In this document: positions 39,052 through 46,709 of the stretch, piece after piece
Numbering within the stretch: the first letter of the stretch is position 1
Layout of the letters: each line of letters begins with the position of its first letter
Source: Bacteroidales bacterium
Lineage (GTDB): Bacteria; Planctomycetota; Planctomycetia; Gemmatales; Gemmataceae
DNA: 64,000 nucleotides
Assembly: GCA_026931725.1 (NCBI GenBank)
Contig: JAIXLE010000059.1
Location: forward strand, 62,001-126,000
Reading direction: 5' to 3'
Translations under genes and position numbers: made by a program
The notes under the pieces: model-generated
Databases searched by the model: none
What the model saw: the letters and a program-made list of their open reading frames with translations, nothing else
Told to the model about the DNA's origin: nothing

Positions 39052-40011
39052 ATGTCAGCCGGTGAATTCGAGTATATCCACTGGATTCGGAGCCAAACTG
39101 CCCCGCATCCGCGAGTCGTGGCTGGCCCCGGTGATGATGCAGCTGTGCTGAAACCACTTGCCGGGCAACTGCTTGTGACGACTGATATGCTGATGGAAGG
39201 GGTCGATTTCCGACTCGCGGAGACGGATGCCCGTTCCATCGGCTTCAAAGCGATGGCGGTGAACCTCAGCGATATTGCCGCGATGGCGGGTTGGCCGCGT
39301 GCCGCCGTGGTCGCCGTTGCTCTGCCCACCCCATCGCCGATCCCCACCCGCACCCTGGCGGAGGAACTGTATCGCGGACTGCGGGATCTGGCCGATGCGT
39401 TCGATGTCCCCATCGTCGGCGGAGACACGAACAGCTGGGCCGCCGGGTTGGTGATCACGGTGACGATTTTCGGCGAAGCCACCCCACGCGGGCCGGTCAC
39501 ACGCCACCGCGCACAAGTCGGCGATTGGATTTTCGTCACGGGTCCGCTCGGTGGGAGTATCCTGGGTCGTCACCTGCGCCCGAAACCGCGGATCCGAGAG
39601 GCGTTATGGCTGCACGAACACGCCACGATCACCGCGATGGCGGACATCTCGGATGGCTTGACCGCCGACCTGGGCCACATTCTTACGGCAAGCCATTGTG
39701 GAGCGGTCTTGGATGCCGCACAGATTCCGATTCACCTGGATGCGCGGACCTTGGCTCAGCAAACCGGATGCTCGCCGCTGGATCATGCCTTGAGTGATGG
39801 AGAAGATTTTGAACTGGTTTTTACCGTCTCACCGGCGGATGGTGCCCGACTTCTGGCCTTCAACCCTGCCCCAAGCCATGCTGGGGGTGTACGTCCCATC
39901 CTCATCGGGCAGATTGTGGAATCGGGGTTGTGGATCGCGGATGGGGAACGCCGGCAACCCTTGACGGCACACGGTTGGACGCACGATTTTGGCGGCGGGA
40001 GCCCACCGTAA
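39052..40011 (+). CDS. thiL: Thiamine-monophosphate kinase
   Basis: 319 residues from ATG 39052 (ATG 39049 adjacent), just after GGGGGA. It phosphorylates thiamine monophosphate to the diphosphate cofactor. The PurM-like ATP-binding fold shows RVVAGPGDDAAVLKP, VTTDMLMEGVDF, MAVNLSDIAAMAGWP, VGGDTNS, FVTGPLGGS, MADISDGLTADLGHI and LSDGEDFELVFTV, all typical of ThiL. The final WTHDF is also seen in the family. The stop abuts the stop of the convergent Clp-N gene with no gap. Confidence 0.95.
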   Translation: MSAGEFEYIHWIRSQTAPHPRVVAGPGDDAAVLKPLAGQLLVTTDMLMEGVDFRLAETDARSIGFKAMAVNLSDIAAMAGWPRAAVVAVALPTPSPIPTRTLAEELYRGLRDLADAFDVPIVGGDTNSWAAGLVITVTIFGEATPRGPVTRHRAQVGDWIFVTGPLGGSILGRHLRPKPRIREALWLHEHATITAMADISDGLTADLGHILTASHCGAVLDAAQIPIHLDARTLAQQTGCSPLDHALSDGEDFELVFTVSPADGARLLAFNPAPSHAGGVRPILIGQIVESGLWIADGERRQPLTAHGWTHDFGGGSPP

Positions 40012-40518
40012 TTAAAATCGGTCCTGTTCGGCGAGTACAGCAAGTTCGGTGAGCCGAGCCGCGGTGACACCGATGCGTTCAAAACATTCTGCGACAATGC
40101 TATTGGGAGCGGTGAACAGGATGATGAGCAAATCCATCTGGTTGAACTGTGTGCGACCGTGATCTTTTGCACGGGAATAGGCATCACGCAAGGTCCGAAT
40201 GACGTTATCGGATAAAAACTCTCGATTGAGGAGCAACGGCGGCACGGGTTCAATCGTTTCTTGCCGAAAAAGTTCGTGGAATTGATGGAGTAATCGACTC
40301 AGATCGGCTCCCAGACGGCTAGACCAGTTGAAGACTCCGGGGTCCGGGTGGGTCAGCAGTCCCATAAAGAGGTGAGGGGTCCGCACGCTATCCCAGTTGG
40401 TGGAGCGGGCCAGCGATAATGATTCTCGCACCGCTCGGGCCGTTGCGTGGTCGGTGACATCCGGCCGGAGCCGCCCGCTTGTGAGGAAAATATCTTCCTC
40501 GGGAAGGTCATCATGCAT
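40012..40518 (-). CDS. Stand-alone Clp N-terminal domain protein
   Basis: 168 residues from ATG 40518. Two Clp-N repeats are visible: residues about 31-80 (VRESLSLARSTNWDSVRTPHLFMGLL) and about 110-160 (VIRTLRDAYSRAKDHGRTQFNQMDLLIILF). No AAA+ domain follows. Clp-N domains bind adaptors or substrates of ClpA/B/C/V. A separate Clp-N protein could act as adaptor or decoy for a Clp ATPase; ClpV lies 18 kb away. The ATG at 40518 is preferred to one 36 bp upstream because the extension is hydrophobic and unlike the family. Confidence 0.65.
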   Translation of the reverse strand: MHDDLPEEDIFLTSGRLRPDVTDHATARAVRESLSLARSTNWDSVRTPHLFMGLLTHPDPGVFNWSSRLGADLSRLLHQFHELFRQETIEPVPPLLLNREFLSDNVIRTLRDAYSRAKDHGRTQFNQMDLLIILFTAPNSIVAECFERIGVTAARLTELAVLAEQDRF

Positions 40519-40658
40519 AGCTCGCCACACGAGAAGCAGAAAGGGAGAATCCACCAGCCCCGTTCCGTGCCAGCGATTGTATTATGGCGCGTCCGCCCGC
40601 CCGCCGCAAGGTGGGGTTGCCAAAGTCGGTGTCCAAAGTTCTGCGATACACCAAAACC

Positions 40659-40698
40659 CCAAACCACTCGACCACCACAATCTGACGAGGATTTCCCG
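40659..40698. repeat. Left copy of 40-bp imperfect direct repeat flanking the toxin/immunity island
   Basis: The 40 bp here match 42424-42463 at 34 of 40 positions in the same orientation. Shared blocks include ACCACTCG, CCACAATC, GACG and GGATTTCCCG. Similarity does not continue outside on either side. The 1.8 kb between the copies holds the AT-richer toxin/immunity genes. Confidence 0.7.
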
Positions 40699-40766
40699 GC
40701 AACCTCAATAGAAAAACCTTGCTGATACCATCCGTCCATCAATACGCTGGATGCGGTCAGTGAGTG

Positions 40767-41291
40767 ATGACATCCTATGCACGGTGCATGATGAATAGAT
40801 TGATCCCGATTGCATTATTCGCATATCTTGCTGCAATCAATAGCCGTATTGCAGTTTGTGCGCCGATTCCGGCGGAAACGATGACTATTTTGATTACGCT
40901 GGAATTGAGCACTTCTCAGGTCGTAGCCGGGAAGAATGTAACATTGACGGAATCGTTGATGATTCCCAAACCCATTGAAGTCAAGGAAGTGGTCCATCGC
41001 GTCTATCGTATCGGGAAATACAGTGATAGAACGGGTCAATTTGAACAGATCGATTTGTCGATCGCACACGACACACTGATAACCCTCGACAGTGGAGTTC
41101 CGTGGTTCGTTGTATTTGGAAAACCCTCTCCACCGAAGAAACTGGAGAACGGCGCAATGGGTTTTGCATTTCCATTCCAGCCGGAGAAACCGGGGATTTA
41201 CATAATCTACTCCGATTGGAAGCTCGGTCATGGCCGCGATGTGCTGCGTTGCGTGCCGGTGATTTTAACGGTCAAACCCGCGAAACAGTGA
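40767..41291 (+). CDS. Small secreted protein of unknown function, in the toxin island
   Basis: 174 residues from ATG 40767. GTG 40764 and ATGs 40788/40791 are alternatives and the last gives a better signal peptide (MNRLIPIALFAYLAAINSRI). No clear Shine-Dalgarno is present. After the signal the protein is beta-rich (TILITLELSTSQVVAGKNVTLTES, PFQPEKPGIYIIYSDWKLG), suggesting an Ig-like fold. The family is not recognised. Its TGA overlaps the GTG at 41288 that can start the toxin gene, so the two may be translationally coupled. It could be the remnant N-terminal or carrier part of the toxin locus. Confidence 0.6.
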   Translation: MTSYARCMMNRLIPIALFAYLAAINSRIAVCAPIPAETMTILITLELSTSQVVAGKNVTLTESLMIPKPIEVKEVVHRVYRIGKYSDRTGQFEQIDLSIAHDTLITLDSGVPWFVVFGKPSPPKKLENGAMGFAFPFQPEKPGIYIIYSDWKLGHGRDVLRCVPVILTVKPAKQ

Positions 41292-41797
41292 GAGATGAAA
41301 TTTGTTCGCTCGCGGTCGAGCAACATCCGAACTTTGCCGTGGGAGTCGATGGCTTTCTAGTCCACAACGACACGTGTTGGAAAGATCTGATTACCCAGAT
41401 TACCGGCCGAGCCGTGCCTGCTGCACTCAGCACACCAGCGCTGGTGGCTAAAGTTCATGGTCACCACATTGTGATGAAGACCGTAACGAACGACGCGCGT
41501 GGGGTATGGATTCAAAAATCGCAGGATATTCTGAATCGATTTGGAATCCCACTGTTAGGCACGAAAGCGCAGGTTCGAGCCCAACCAAAGGTGAATGGCA
41601 AGGCGGTTCTGGATAACCTCTGCTACGCGGCTAATTCCTATCAGGAGATTCATGGCGAAGCCTATGTTAAGGCGGTGTATACGAAGCTGAAGAATGCAGT
41701 AGATGAAGGAGCAACGGCTGCCCAAAAAGCCCAAAACATCAAAACCGCCCTTCAAGATATGGCTGCCATTCTAGAAGGCGGTGGCAAGTTCTGGTAA
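41288..41797 (+). CDS. Truncated polymorphic toxin: Hint-domain end plus AHH/HNH-like nuclease
   Basis: 169 residues from GTG 41288, which overlaps the previous stop (GTGA). An in-frame ATG at 41102 exists, but that part is a shadow of the preceding gene. Residues 8-27 (LAVEQHPNFAVGVDGFLVHN) match the C-terminal end of Hint (intein-like) domains that release toxins, including the final HN. Residues 28-169 follow as a toxin module: VHGHHIVMKTV (H59, H60) and, about 60 residues on, YQEIHGEAYVKAVYTKL (H122) match the AHH/HNH nuclease pattern. An ankyrin-repeat gene follows 19 bp later, the usual place for immunity. The missing N-terminal delivery part suggests an orphan toxin tip. Confidence 0.65.
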   Translation: MRDEICSLAVEQHPNFAVGVDGFLVHNDTCWKDLITQITGRAVPAALSTPALVAKVHGHHIVMKTVTNDARGVWIQKSQDILNRFGIPLLGTKAQVRAQPKVNGKAVLDNLCYAANSYQEIHGEAYVKAVYTKLKNAVDEGATAAQKAQNIKTALQDMAAILEGGGKFW

Positions 41798-41816
41798 ACT
41801 ATAAACGAGATTATCC

Positions 41817-42413
41817 ATGGATTCCGACAACCAAATAACACCCATCCAACAGATGTACTCGTATATGAGTGACAAACAAGAGGAGGAGGCGATTGAGTAT
41901 CTAAAAAACAATCCAAGCATAGTAGGATATTCTAGTTCATTCACTGGAAGTTGGCTCCATGCTGCAAGTCGATATGGCCTAATGAAATTAATTGACTATT
42001 TAATTGGGATTGGATTCGATATTAATCTTGTATCCGGTATCGAACAAGCAACAGCTATAAATAACGCTGTATGTGCCACTGATATACTTGACCGCGCTAC
42101 ATTTGTCCGCGAGCTGCTTAACCGTGGCGCAAACCCCAATATCAGTCGCACAATTTTGTCTGCATTGAACCCCCGACATGGTGAGGAGGATGAAGGCCTG
42201 GAACTTGTCCGCATTCTGGTCGAAGAAGGCGGTGCAGATGTGAACCGGGTCTACGATGTCTACGGTGATCCGAACAATACGTTCACGGCGGTGGAGTGGG
42301 CCGAGGCTTTCGGACGGCCAAAAATCGCAGCGTATCTGCGATCGCAAGGCGCGATCGACCGACCGCCCCAACCAGCACCACCGCCACCCACTAAGAAAAA
42401 ACGAAAATCGTAA
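41817..42413 (+). CDS. Ankyrin-repeat protein, probable immunity protein
   Basis: 198 residues. Ankyrin-like units are visible: SWLHAASRYGLMKLIDYLIGIGFDIN, RATFVRELLNRGANPNIS, LELVRILVEEGGADVNRV and FTAVEWAEAFGRPKIAAYLRSQGA. The last 25 residues are Pro-rich and then Lys/Arg-rich. It lies 19 bp after the nuclease gene on the same strand. Ankyrin proteins are a known class of immunity proteins in polymorphic toxin systems, so neutralising the upstream nuclease is the likely role (inference). The first two thirds of the gene is only about 37% G+C, against about 60% around it, suggesting transfer. Confidence 0.75.
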   Translation: MDSDNQITPIQQMYSYMSDKQEEEAIEYLKNNPSIVGYSSSFTGSWLHAASRYGLMKLIDYLIGIGFDINLVSGIEQATAINNAVCATDILDRATFVRELLNRGANPNISRTILSALNPRHGEEDEGLELVRILVEEGGADVNRVYDVYGDPNNTFTAVEWAEAFGRPKIAAYLRSQGAIDRPPQPAPPPPTKKKRKS

Positions 42414-42423
42414 TTGGCTCACA

Positions 42424-42463
42424 CCAGACCACTCGGCAGCCACAATCGGACGGGGATTTCCCG
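42424..42463. repeat. Right copy of 40-bp imperfect direct repeat
   Basis: It begins 11 bp after the ankyrin gene stop, matches 40659-40698 at 34 of 40 positions, and has the same orientation. G+C returns to the genome norm after it. Confidence 0.7.
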
Positions 42464-42640
42464 AAACTCGCGGGTTCCCCTGTTGCGGAATGCGGCGGAT
42501 CGCTACAATCCCTCTTTCCCCGATGAAGCCGACATGCGCCGGCCGGGTCGCGTTTTTCCCTAACCCCAGTTCGGAACCGGACTCACCGTCGCCTTTGGCT
42601 CCCCAGCCCGACGCCGGGATCGACCCTCCACCAAGAACAC

Positions 42641-44455
42641 ATGGTCAACCGTAACCTCCTCCGTCAATTCGATGATGATCTCGATCAGGAACTCCGCGAT
42701 GCGGGTTTCGGCGATGAAGATTTTGATCTGAAACAATGGCTCCCGGACGAAACACAGGTCTACGACACCAATAAGATCGTCACCGGGAAAGTCCTCGAAA
42801 TCCGCGGGGAAGATGTCGTCATCGACATCGGCTATAAGTCCGAAGGGATCATCAAGATCCAAGAGTGGCACGAGGAAGGGGCCGATGCCCCCACGCCGCC
42901 CAAGGCGGGCGACACCGTGGAAGTGCTGCTCGAAACCGTCGAAGGGGAAGATGGGACCATCGCCCTGTCTTACCGCAAGGCGAAACGGCAAAAGGAATGG
43001 GAAGCGATCCTGGCCAAGCACCGCGAAGGCGATGTCGTCTCCGGGGGTGTCACCAAGAAGATCAAGGGTGGCCTGCTGGTCAACATCGGCGTCAACGTCT
43101 TCCTGCCCGCGAGCCAGGTCGACATTCGCCGCCCGGCCGACATCGGCGACTTCATTGGCCGCAACATCGAATGCATGATTCTCAAGATTGACGAAGCTCG
43201 CCGGAACATCGTCGTCAGTCGCCGTAAGCTCATCGAAGAGAAACGGCGAATCATGAAGGAAAAACTGCTCGGCGAACTGGACATCGGCCAAATCCGCAAA
43301 GGGATCGTCAAGAACATCGCCGACTTCGGCGCGTTCGTCGATCTCGGTGGTATCGACGGCCTGCTCCACATCACGGACATGGGCTGGCACCGCGTTACCA
43401 ACCCACACGATGTGGTCAAAATCGACCAGGAACTCGAAGTCTACATCCTCGGGATCGACCGCGAGAAGGAGAAGATTGCCCTCTCCCTCAAGCACAAGAC
43501 ACCGAGTCCCTGGCAGAACATCGAAGCTCGCTACCCGGTCAACAGCCGTCACGAAGGCGAAGTCGTCAACATCATGCCATACGGGGCGTTCGTCAAGCTC
43601 GAACCGGGCATCGAAGGGCTCGTCCACATTTCCGAAATGTCGTGGATCAAGCGGATCTCGCACCCGTCCGAAGTCGTCTCCATCGGCGACAAAGTCGAAG
43701 TGCAGGTGCTGAATATCAACCACGACAAGAAGGAAATCTCGCTCGGCATGAAGCAGTGTACCTCGAACCCGTGGGACGAGGTGGCGAAGAAGTACCCGCC
43801 GGGTGCCCAGGTTTCCGGGACCGTGCGGAACCTGACCAGCTACGGTGCCTTCATCGAAATCGAAGAAGGGATCGACGGCCTGCTCCACGTCTCGGACATG
43901 AGCTGGGTGCGCAAAGTCTCGAACCCCTCTGAAGTGGTGCAAAAAGGCCAAAAGCTCACTTGCCAGGTGCTGTCTGTCGACCAGGACCGCAAGCGGATCG
44001 CGCTGGGCCTGAAGCAGATGGCCAGCGATCCGTGGGAAGGCGACATCCCCGGCCGCTACACCCCTGGCCAGAAGGTTACGGGCAAAGTCACGAAGCTCAC
44101 CAACTTCGGTGTCTTCGTCGAACTCGAAGCGGGCCTCGAAGGGTTGCTCCACATCTCCGAGCTATCCGAAGACAAGATCGAATCGCCGGAAGAAGTGGTC
44201 AAGGTCGGCGATGACATTGAAGTCAAGGTGCTGCGGGTGGATGCCAAGGATCGCAAGATCGGCTTGAGCCGTCGCAACGTCGATGACCCGACCGTCCCGG
44301 ATGAAGTCTCGGACGAGGCCATGGGTGCGGGGATGGAACTCGACGACGAGGAACTCAAACCGTCTCGTTCCGATTCCAAGCGGGAACTGCGTGGCGGAAC
44401 CGGCGCGACCGGGCCGCTGATTCCGATGCCCGGCCAGTCGGAAACCGCTGAGTAA
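42641..44455 (+). CDS. rpsA: 30S ribosomal protein S1
   Basis: 604 residues with six S1 domains at about 44-117, 129-195, 213-283, 298-370, 385-457 and 472-545. Domains 3-6 show the canonical pattern, for example GIVKNIADFGAFVDLGGIDGLLHITDM and KVTKLTNFGVFVELEAGLEGLLHISEL. The first two are more divergent, as in other S1 proteins that dock on S2. S1 unwinds and recruits mRNA for initiation, which matters in planctomycetes where Shine-Dalgarno sites are often weak. The tail is acidic and Gly-rich. The ATG at 42641 has no strong Shine-Dalgarno. A hairpin terminator follows. Confidence 0.96.
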   Translation: MVNRNLLRQFDDDLDQELRDAGFGDEDFDLKQWLPDETQVYDTNKIVTGKVLEIRGEDVVIDIGYKSEGIIKIQEWHEEGADAPTPPKAGDTVEVLLETVEGEDGTIALSYRKAKRQKEWEAILAKHREGDVVSGGVTKKIKGGLLVNIGVNVFLPASQVDIRRPADIGDFIGRNIECMILKIDEARRNIVVSRRKLIEEKRRIMKEKLLGELDIGQIRKGIVKNIADFGAFVDLGGIDGLLHITDMGWHRVTNPHDVVKIDQELEVYILGIDREKEKIALSLKHKTPSPWQNIEARYPVNSRHEGEVVNIMPYGAFVKLEPGIEGLVHISEMSWIKRISHPSEVVSIGDKVEVQVLNINHDKKEISLGMKQCTSNPWDEVAKKYPPGAQVSGTVRNLTSYGAFIEIEEGIDGLLHVSDMSWVRKVSNPSEVVQKGQKLTCQVLSVDQDRKRIALGLKQMASDPWEGDIPGRYTPGQKVTGKVTKLTNFGVFVELEAGLEGLLHISELSEDKIESPEEVVKVGDDIEVKVLRVDAKDRKIGLSRRNVDDPTVPDEVSDEAMGAGMELDDEELKPSRSDSKRELRGGTGATGPLIPMPGQSETAE

Positions 44456-44469
44456 TCCGTGCGATCATG

Positions 44470-44511
44470 CCCCTCACCCCGGTCACGCAACCGGGGGTGA
44501 GGGGTTGTTTT
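44470..44511 (+). terminator. Rho-independent terminator after rpsA
   Basis: CCCCTCACCCCGG pairs with CCGGGGGTGAGGGG (one bulged G), with an 8-nt loop, followed by TTGTTTT. It lies 15 bp after the rpsA stop. Confidence 0.85.
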
Positions 44512-44537
44512 CACGTCTGCCAATCAGGGGGACAATT

Positions 44538-45464
44538 ATGTCGCCTACTCCGCCTGCGGAGTCCGACCCGTCGGATGATGATGAAATTCCCCTCATTCCG
44601 CTGACTTCTGCACCTTCCCCTGAGCCACGCGCTCGTTTTCCTGATCCCCCAGCGCACTTTCGCCCGGCGGCCCGATCGGCTTTTCGGCAAATGGCCCGCG
44701 ATTGCGGTTTCACGATCTTCCGTATGCCGGGCAGCTGTGAAATGTATTTGCGGCAATATCTCATGGCTTACGAACCCGAGCGTGATGCGCTGATTGCAGG
44801 GCTCCGCCGGGAGGTGCCACACAAAATCGCTCAGTTCACCGAATCAGAGGGTTACGAAGACTATTTGCTCGAACTCTCTGAGAATTACGCAATGGCGGCG
44901 GAAGTGAGCCGCGAAGGGGCTTGGTGGGTGGTGACGGGTTGGGCGACCGCACAAGGGAAACCGCTACGGCAACCCACCGAACAGGTTCCTGATGCGGCAT
45001 CCGTGTCTACGCCGACAACTGCGTCGACCCCACATCGAGAAACGCATTTGCGGATCATCATGTGCATGATCGCGGCTGGGGGCGGGTTCCTCGGTGGGTT
45101 GACCGGATTCGCAATCCCATTATTGATGCGATTCGGCGCGGCCCTCTGGACCGACTCATCCGAAGATGTTGCCCAGAATCAGGCGGCCATCGCTGCGGTG
45201 GGCATCGCCTTTATCATCTTCTTCTGCGCTCTGGGTTCGTAGGGGGCGGCGTTGGGCGCGGGCTTCGGTTGGTACATGGGGCGGGGGGACCGCTATCCGT
45301 GGGCTGGTTTCGGTGCCGCATTTATCGCCACGGCCACGACGGCGACCTCGTTCGGCTTCTGTTGCGGCCCGCTGAATCCGATCACCGCGATCACTTTGGG
45401 TATGGTGGCGTATGGTGCCGCCTACACGGCTGCCTCACGCGGCGGATATTCGGTATCATCCTAA
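44538..45464 (+). pseudogene. Membrane protein ORF interrupted by an in-frame TAG
   Basis: From ATG 44538 (AGGGGG 7 nt upstream) the frame runs 234 codons to TAG at 45240-45242, and then continues in the same frame for 73 more codons to TAA at 45462-45464. The first part has a Pro-rich N-terminus, a soluble helical region and two membrane helices (IIMCMIAAGGGFLGGLTGFA; AAIAAVGIAFIIFFCAL). After the TAG come GAALGAGFGWYMGRGD and two more helices (AGFGAAFIATATTATSF; AITLGMVAYGAAYTAA). The continued Gly/Ala membrane coding suggests a single mutation, for example TGG to TAG, or a sequencing error. The family is not recognised. Readthrough or two genes are less likely. Confidence 0.6.
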
Positions 45465-45541
45465 ATGTTCAGAATTTATGCCAGGCAAGAATTCTATTTG
45501 CTTTGAAGATGCGTGAAAGATATAAATTGACGCGGCGAGGT

Positions 45542-45550
45542 TGTTATAAT
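45542..45550 (+). promoter_or_regulatory. Extended -10 promoter upstream of sigma factor gene
   Basis: TGTTATAAT is a perfect TG-N-TATAAT extended -10. The TTGACG 12 nt upstream is too close to be its -35. Transcription would start near 45557, about 280 nt before the sigma factor ATG. Confidence 0.5.
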
Positions 45551-45676
45551 TCACCGTATGCGTGAAAATCGGATTGCAAGGTCGAGAAATGTGATCGGCG
45601 AGGAACTTTCGGTAGCGATTATCGTGTCTATACTCACGCTGCCGATTGGTGATCCCGCGATTTCTGTGATTTTCCC

Positions 45677-45704
45677 CCCGCACATTGGCAAATTTGTGTG
45701 CGGG
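45677..45704. other. Hairpin in the sigma factor leader
   Basis: CCCGCACA pairs perfectly with TGTGCGGG across a 12-nt loop, 131 nt before the start codon. It is not followed by a T-tract on the + strand, so an attenuator or mRNA-stability role is only possible. Confidence 0.45.
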
Positions 45705-45834
45705 TAGTCGATAACAACAACGGGTCGGAATCACGGTCGAACCGGCCCTGTCAGCTCGCACACTCGAACGGATCTCGAAACGTCGACTGACCGCCGTGAG
45801 CGAAGCCCGTCCGAACCGCAGACAGGATGCACCA

Positions 45835-46674
45835 ATGTCTCGACTTCGCCGATACCGAACGGATGCCGTCCAGTGCCCACTGGAGACATATCTCCGTGAG
45901 ATCAACGAGACGGCTCTGCTGAGCGCCGATCAGGAAAAAGATCTCGCCCGCCGCATCGAAACGGGCGACACGGAAGCACGGGATCAGATGGTTCGTGCGA
46001 ACCTCCGGCTCGTGGTCAATATCGCTCGCGGCTATACCGGAAAAGGGCTTGCCCTGCAAGACCTGATTGAGGAAGGCAACCTCGGTTTGCTGCGGGCCGT
46101 CGAAGGCTTTGACCCCAATATGAATACGCGATTCAGTACCTATGCCAGCTACTGGATCAAGCAAAGTATCAAGCGTGCCCTCGTCAACACGGCAAAGACG
46201 ATTCGGATTCCTGCCTACATGGTCGAACTGCTGGCCAAATGGCGGCGCGCCAATAATAAGCTCACCGATGAACTTGGCCGCCCGCCCACCCATGAAGAAA
46301 TCGCCAAGTTGCTCGGTTTGCCGAAGAAGAAACTGAACATCATCAAGAAAGCGATTCGCGTCTATAACTCCGCGCCGCAGACCGAACAGGCGGGCGAGAA
46401 CGGTTGGAGCATCGAAGAGATGCTGATGGATGGTCGGGCCAAGGCACCGGACCTGGAGATGGTCGAATCCGATGTTCTCAAACATGTCATGATTCTGCTG
46501 GAAAAGATGGACAAACGGGAAGCGACCGTGTTACGAATGCGGTTCGGCCTGGACGAGGAAGACCCGAAGACGCTCAAAGAAATTGGTGAAAGCCTCGGGT
46601 TGACCCGTGAGCGTGTGCGTCAGATTGAAAGTGAAGCCCTCAAAAAATTGAGCGACAGCCTCAATGCGGATTGA
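45835..46674 (+). CDS. RNA polymerase sigma-70 family factor (primary/group 2 type)
   Basis: 279 residues from ATG 45835, with AGGAT 7 nt upstream. GTG 45796 would add 13 residues. Region 1.2 is PLETYLREINETALLSADQEKDLARRI. Region 2 follows: VRANLRLVVNIARGYTGKGLALQDLIEEGNLGLLRAVEGFDP and RFSTYASYWIKQSIKRAL. Regions 3 and 4 are complete, and the -35 helix-turn-helix reads TLKEIGESLGLTRERVRQIESEAL. There is no long region 1.1, so it is a compact SigA/RpoS-like factor. It might be the housekeeping factor or a group 2 paralogue; this cannot be settled from the window alone. Confidence 0.92.
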   Translation: MSRLRRYRTDAVQCPLETYLREINETALLSADQEKDLARRIETGDTEARDQMVRANLRLVVNIARGYTGKGLALQDLIEEGNLGLLRAVEGFDPNMNTRFSTYASYWIKQSIKRALVNTAKTIRIPAYMVELLAKWRRANNKLTDELGRPPTHEEIAKLLGLPKKKLNIIKKAIRVYNSAPQTEQAGENGWSIEEMLMDGRAKAPDLEMVESDVLKHVMILLEKMDKREATVLRMRFGLDEEDPKTLKEIGESLGLTRERVRQIESEALKKLSDSLNAD

Positions 46675-46680
46675 ATCAGG

Positions 46681-46701
46681 CGTTGGCGGGCATCGCCAAC
46701 G
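46681..46701. terminator. Hairpin between convergent sigma factor and archease genes
   Basis: CGTTGGCG and CGCCAACG form a perfect 8-bp stem with loop GGCAT in the 35-bp gap between the two stops. No T-tract follows on either strand, so it is probably a bidirectional stop or 3'-end protecting structure. Confidence 0.5.
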
Positions 46702-46709
46702 GGCGAGCC

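Larger units (their letters stand above)
45465..45834 (+). other. Leader region of the sigma factor gene
   Basis: 370 bp, AT-rich at its left end. It contains an extended -10 promoter (45542-45550) and a hairpin (45677-45704), which are listed separately. No credible small gene is seen. The long transcribed leader (about 280 nt) and the hairpin suggest post-transcriptional control. Confidence 0.5.

Noticed and set aside
41102-41287. Upstream ATG (41102) for the nuclease toxin
   Set aside because: The extra residues are a shifted reading of the preceding gene; the GTG at 41288 starts exactly where Hint similarity begins.
42560-44152. Open frame (530 codons) antisense to rpsA
   Set aside because: A shadow of the repeated S1 domains; the repetitive translation follows the S1 periodicity.
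45526-45550. TTGACG plus TATAAT as a standard sigma-70 promoter
   Set aside because: The spacer is 12 nt, too short; the extended -10 alone is supported.
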